A stretch of 64,000 nucleotides of DNA, taken from NCBI GenBank assembly GCA_036346205.1, contig JARFJB010001987.1, forward strand, positions 4,462,501 to 4,526,500, given 5' to 3'. The position numbers and the translations under genes are program-made. The DNA is from Vesta saturnalis. Lineage: Eukaryota; Arthropoda; Insecta; Coleoptera; Lampyridae. Positions 59,301-64,000 of the stretch are shown here, piece by piece (within the stretch, counting starts at the first letter, position 1; each line of letters starts with the position of its first letter). The notes below the pieces were generated by a model. That model ran no database searches. It was given only the letters and a program-made list of their open reading frames with translations, and had not been told where the DNA came from.

Positions 59301-60691
59301 CGAAGCGGAGTAGGATTTTATGTCCGGAATTAATTAACTTAGAAACATCAACCATCTCTTTGTTAATTTTGGACTCTCAATTTGATAGGAAATTGAGTTG
59401 CTACGTTTTAGGTTGTGTTATTTTTTTATGCTTTGTCTGGCTTTGTTTTGCTTCATTTACTTTCTTTTAGTGATGTTATCTCATTTTACTTTGTGTTATT
59501 TTGTTTTGATTTGTACTGCTTCCCGGTCGTTGTTTTCTTGACTTTGCTTCAGTTTGCTACCTTTACGTTCTTTTCAATAAGCTTTGTTCTGATTTGTTGT
59601 TTGCTTACCTATGATTTGACTTATTGTGTTTGTCTTCGTTTCTCTTTGTTTTGTTTTACTGTACATTGTGCATCTAAGTTTTACTAGGATTTGATTTGCT
59701 ATGGTTATAGCTTGTTTTATCTTGTTTTGCGTTATTTTGCTTTTGTGTTTTACTTAGTTTGTTTCGATTTTCTCTTTATTCCGTTTTGATTTACCTTGTC
59801 CAACTGTATTGCATTATATTTTTTTGTTATACCTTACTTTGTCTGGATTTATGTAACGTTTGCTTTGACCTGCGGTTTATGGTTTGTTTGGTTTCATATC
59901 GCTTTGTTGGTGTTTCTTTACTTCGATTTTCTTCCCTTTCCCTTCGTTGCGATTTCTTTGATTTTGTGTTGTTACTCCTTACGTTGTGTCGGCGGCAATA
60001 TTTGATCTGTTCAAAACAAAACCTAATGCACAGATTCAATAACAAACAATTTGTAATAATTCATTAAGAGGTTACTTCCTAGTATTAAAGTCACAATTAG
60101 TACTAAAGTGTGCAAGGTGTTAACTGAAATGGTTTTCTGTTTACCAACTAATGTATATTTTGAATTTAAATTGTCAATTATTAGTGTTACTTTAGGGCAA
60201 AGATTAGCGAAGTGTACCGTATACCATTTATTTTATAAGCACCCTGTATTTTATTCAAAATGTAACCGCTTAACCCATATGTTATTTCACATAGCATCCT
60301 TCTAGTTCGAATGGTAACCGTTTGGATAATCGCAGTTTTAAACGTCAAAAGTATTTAGCAACAATGTAATAAAAACCAAGTTTCACCACAAGTGCAACAC
60401 ACACTACAAGCTAGATTTATTGGAAATTTGTACCATTTTCTCCTTTTTTTTTGCCTTACGTTGCATTGTTTTGGTTTGATTTGATTTCTTTCACTTTATA
60501 TGGCGTTGTTTACTTGATTTTACTTAGTTTTGTTTGGCTTTCAAATAAAGTAGAGGTAAACAAATTTAAAATATGGCATTAAATAAGCTATAAGTACCAG
60601 GTATTGATCGATAAATAAATCATTTTCCAAACTCCATCTATTTGTTTTGTTTTACTTTGTTTTATATCATGCTGTACATTTTCTGGCTTTT
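59301..60691. repeat. T-rich low-complexity region (TTTTG-type)
   Basis: From about 59410 to 60000, and again from 60450, the plus strand is built of degenerate TTTTG(C/A)TTT phrases such as TTGTTTTGATTTG. It gives long hydrophobic open frames (F/L/C/V-rich) that are artefacts of composition. AGCACCCTGTATTTTATTC near 60238 could be a transposon edge. Confidence 0.5.
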
Positions 60692-61203
60692 GTGATATGT
60701 TTTGTTTTGTTATTTTGATTTGTTTGTTTAGCTGATTGTTCATAATGCTTTGTTTCATGTTGCCTTGTTTTGATTCACTTTACTTATTGAGTTTTAAACG
60801 TCTGACACTTTAAATTATATAATACAGATTTCAATGCAGGACGTATGGTATTCAAAAATATTGGGTTTATTTGCTTTCACTTGTTTTAGAAAATTTAGAA
60901 AATTATCAATTTGTCTAGTATCCTAGAAGAAACTTACCTAGTTTGATAGATTTCTAAAAACAGATTAGTAGTGTGATGATAGATTTAATTTATTTCGTAA
61001 ATCCGGTTACGTAAAGGTGAAGGAAATTTGTTAACATGTACTTGTTAATCGTCATACTATTTTTGAATGGTTTAAAGTGCCTTGTTAAACACTAAATGAA
61101 TTAAATTAAGAAATGAGGTAATTGAGCTGTGACCAATTAAATATGATTTATTGAATCCAAAGGAAATTTAGAAACGATTCTATGTAGCAAATTTGGTTAT
61201 GTT
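60692..61203 (+). repeat. Direct repeat, copy 1
   Basis: Starts TGATATGTTTTGTTTTG and runs to GCAAATTTGGTTATG. It contains TAATACAGATTTCAATGCAG, CTAGAAGAAACTTACCTAG and GAGCTGTGACCAATTAAATA. The same order recurs ~2.76 kb downstream. Confidence 0.85.
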
Positions 61204-63453
61204 TTTAAATATTTGGGTAATTTAAAATTAGTTTAATACGTTCACGATGACAAACACGTAAACATGTCTTACTTATAGAAGCGAGTTGATATAATGCCAA
61301 TCTATAAGAACATTAGAACGGTACTCATTTGATTGAAACTTATTTCGAATTAATTGTTTTAACTTCAGGAATTAATATTATACTGTAGTGTTGTTAAACA
61401 AATTTGTGAATTTTATGGTCCAAACGATCCTTGTGCTATCTCAATTTATATAACACTTTACAATGGTACAAAAATGATTTACTTCAAATGTACAGTCTCA
61501 GTTTCTAGAATCTTCTTACGTAATTTTCAATAGAAATATGCGATGATTTGGTGTGAAATTATCTGCCAGGCACTTGTACAAGAAGGTCATTGCTGGTTAC
61601 AGTAAACCAGAAGTAATTTAGTGAATCTATTGGGAAAAACGTCATTTGGAATGTGACTATGTTTGACAGTTTTAAAGATTTAGGTATGACTGAAGTTATA
61701 AATAGAAAGTCATGAGATTGTACAAAGTCAGCTAACTAAATAGCTTTTCGTTTTCCGGCTGTTGGTGAGAAATCCTGGCTGCCATGAAAAGTGTAGTGCA
61801 TTTTTGTTACTATGAATGGGATGATGTTGGAGTAATTTGTAATATTTTAATGATGGCATGTAATTTTGTTTAAACAACTGCGTAACCCAAACCGGGATGA
61901 ATCGTAAGACATTCATAAATAAAACATAATAAAATTGAAGTTGAAGATTAAAATTAGTTTGTTTATTTTCAAGAAAATAATAAGTGCGTAAGCAGATTTA
62001 AAAAGATAACAATTGGTATGTTAAAGTGTTAAGTGCAGCGCGTGTTCTGTAACGAGATTCAGCTAAAAGTATTTATGAGACCACCTGTTAAGTGAACGAA
62101 GTGTTCGTTGTATATTAAGCCAATGTTTAAGTAACGTTATATGACATTGAAAAGTTTATTTGTATAAGGGACTAGATTGGTGTAAAGGTTGCTAGAAATT
62201 TTAGAGGCAACCAAACGTATACAGTTTATTACGTGTTATTGGACTGTTTGTGAGTACAGTAAGGAATAAGTGTTCGTGAAATTGTGAAGCAATTGTTATG
62301 TGCCTTCATGCAATTTAAGGATTACCAATGGACTACATAATTGATTTACGGAAGAAAAGAAGAAAAGCCAAGGATTAATGGACAATTTTAAGTAAGAATA
62401 TATTAAGTATTTTAAAAATTTAGTAAAGCACGATTATCTCTTTGGTTTAGTTCATTTGTGTAATGTGATCAAATATTAATTAGTTAGAAGCGAAAAGATA
62501 ATCGTTCTCGAATTATGTTGTGTTGGGTTGTATAGTATTAAGAATTTTGCAGAAATTGGTAGTGACGTGTGGTTTTGATTTTCAACCACGCTGATGTAAT
62601 TTATGTAAACATTTGTTTTGATTATTTTATGCAGGACAATATATATATTTATCGTTATATATTTTTTTTACTTTGTTGTTTATTTAACCAGGTATGAAAC
62701 ACAGATGTAACATTTACTTAATTGGTGATCTTGTTTTGACAATTTTAAAAGTAAGCTTTGCATATTTTAATTTTTTTGGAATTTTCAGATTTAGGAACAA
62801 CCTGAAAGGACATATTAGCCAGGTTGATTGCAAAATTTTCATGTTTGTGTCATTAGAGCAATGCACAATTAACGGATCAGTTGTTGTCTTAAAAATGTCA
62901 TTAAGTATAACAAAGAGTTGAAACCTTAAATGTTTACGAATGTCAAATTCAGAAGTAAAGTAAATTTAAAAGATATCGTTCACGTTAAGAATTTTAAAAA
63001 TTAATTACCGTTCATTGAATGAATTTGAGTGATAAATTTTATTTTGGAAGTTTTGGTATACGAGGTGTATTCAAAAAGTTTTTAATAAGCTGGGTAGTAC
63101 TAAATTTATTTGAGTTTGAGTTGAATTGTTTGGGACGAGTGTTTGTTTTAGAACCTTCGTATAGGAGTTTACCGAGTAAGCACAATCCTACTTTCCACAA
63201 TCAAGTAGGGTTAATTAACATCCAGCTTAAGACAATTATTTTAGCAAAGTTTCGATTGTGGTGGCGTCTGGAGACATATTTTCCCGAATTGAGCTGTTTG
63301 AATGTAGGTGTAAGGTGTTTGAGCATATTAATCATTCATTTTACTTATTATTTCGACCACGCCCATCTCCCTGTTAGCTGGCTTGGCAACCCGCTTACAT
63401 TAGTGAGCATGCACGACGCCTAGTGCGGTTTGGACGTGTAACAGCTTCTTGCT
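61204..63453. other. Interior between direct repeats, no gene recognised
   Basis: AT-rich without recognised coding similarity. At about 63059, TACGAGGTGTATTCAAAAAG resembles a mariner terminus without a visible partner. The 134-codon open frame at 63019-63423 overlaps it and has no recognisable domain. If the flanking direct repeats were LTRs, this interior would lack all retroelement genes. Confidence 0.4.
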
Positions 63454-64000
63454 GATATGTTTTGTTTTGTTTGGTTATTTTTGTTTGTTTTGTTTAGTCT
63501 TGTATTGTTTCATAATGCTTTGTTTCATGTTGCCTTGCTTGGAGTTTTAAACGTCTGACATCTTTAACGCTTATATAATACAGATTTCAATGCAGAACGT
63601 ATGGTATTCAAAATAATATTTTGTCTTATTTTGCTTTCACTTGTTTTAAAATGCGCAAAATATTGCTAACACAAATGTTATCAATTTAGTCTACGTACAT
63701 CCTAGAAGAAACTTACCTAGTTTGATAGATTTTTAAAAAACAGATTAGCTATGTGCTAGATGATAGATTTAATTTATTTCCAGTAAATCCGGTTACGTAA
63801 AAGGTGCAAGGAAATGTGTTAACATTACTTGTTAATCGTCATACTATTTTTTTAAATGGTATTAAAGTCGCCGTTGTTAAACACCCCAAATAATTAAATT
63901 AATAAATGATAGGTATTGAGCTGTGACCAATTAAATATGATTTATTGAAATCCGAAGGAAATTAGAACGACGATTCTATGTATGCAAATTTGGTTATGCA
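63454..64000 (+). repeat. Direct repeat, copy 2 (runs off the window)
   Basis: Colinear with copy 1 but carries many single-base and few-base insertions relative to it (for example GCTATGTGCTAGATGATAG against GTAGTGTGATGATAG, and TTTCCAGTAAATCC against TTTCGTAAATCC). Similarity continues to the last base of the window. Confidence 0.85.

Noticed and set aside
59415..60067. Hydrophobic frames that look like membrane proteins
   Set aside because: T-rich degenerate repeat. Phe, Leu and Val bias follows from TTT/TTG composition in every frame.
63019..63423. 134-codon open frame as a gene
   Set aside because: It overlaps a mariner-like terminus and shows no domain or homologue that I recognise.

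Overview
The window reads as transposon-dense intergenic DNA from an insect genome. A beetle is my best guess, but species cannot be fixed from the sequence. The base composition is strongly AT-rich. There are no bacterial-style gene arrays. Every recognisable protein match belongs to a eukaryotic mobile element: mariner, IS630/Tc1-like elements with an N-terminal DUF4817-type domain, pogo-like elements, a PIF/Harbinger-like element, Penelope-like and jockey-like retroelements, and tRNA-derived SINEs. I recognise no host protein-coding gene, no functional tRNA or rRNA gene and no CRISPR array. Practically every coding remnant carries stops, frameshifts or deletions.

Layout. 0.75-3.2 kb: a palindromic Tc1/mariner-type element with two 3' ends facing outward. 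3.6-6.0 kb: a pogo-like element with 22-bp terminal repeats and TA duplications. 6.3-7.3 kb: a 1-kb heptamer satellite. 7.5-8.4 kb: a decayed transposase. 9.4-13 kb: AT-rich DNA ending in a second heptamer array. 14.2-16.7 kb: a tandem segmental duplication, each copy ending in a (TTTGTG)n array. 20.8-23.3 kb: a tRNA-Thr-type SINE, a decayed Tc1-type element and a Penelope-like fragment. 26.3-32.1 kb: a nest of two mariners and a Harbinger-like element with a SWIM zinc finger. 33.5 and 37.1 kb: two copies of a tRNA-Ala-type SINE. 34.9-36.2 kb: a nearly intact mariner. 38.3-43.2 kb: a 4.9-kb fold-back element with about 2-kb arms and a GC-richer repeat core. 45.2-47.8 kb: a second pogo-like element with a PHD finger. 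48.6-50.7 and 57.4-59.3 kb: two 5'-truncated copies of one jockey-like LINE family. 52.7-55.3 kb: a palindromic Tc1-type element with two 5' ends facing outward. 57.1 kb: a snap-back MITE. 60.7 and 63.5 kb: a diverged direct repeat that runs to the window edge.

The recurring theme is inverted duplication. At least three elements have become near-palindromes by different routes: two 3' ends, two 5' ends, and a large fold-back with internal tandem repeats. The fold-back element at 38.3-43.2 kb is the best candidate for something undescribed. It carries a coding remnant I do not recognise, present in both arms with the same lesion, plus about 0.6 kb of further coding-like sequence found in only one arm. 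All identity estimates were made by eye.
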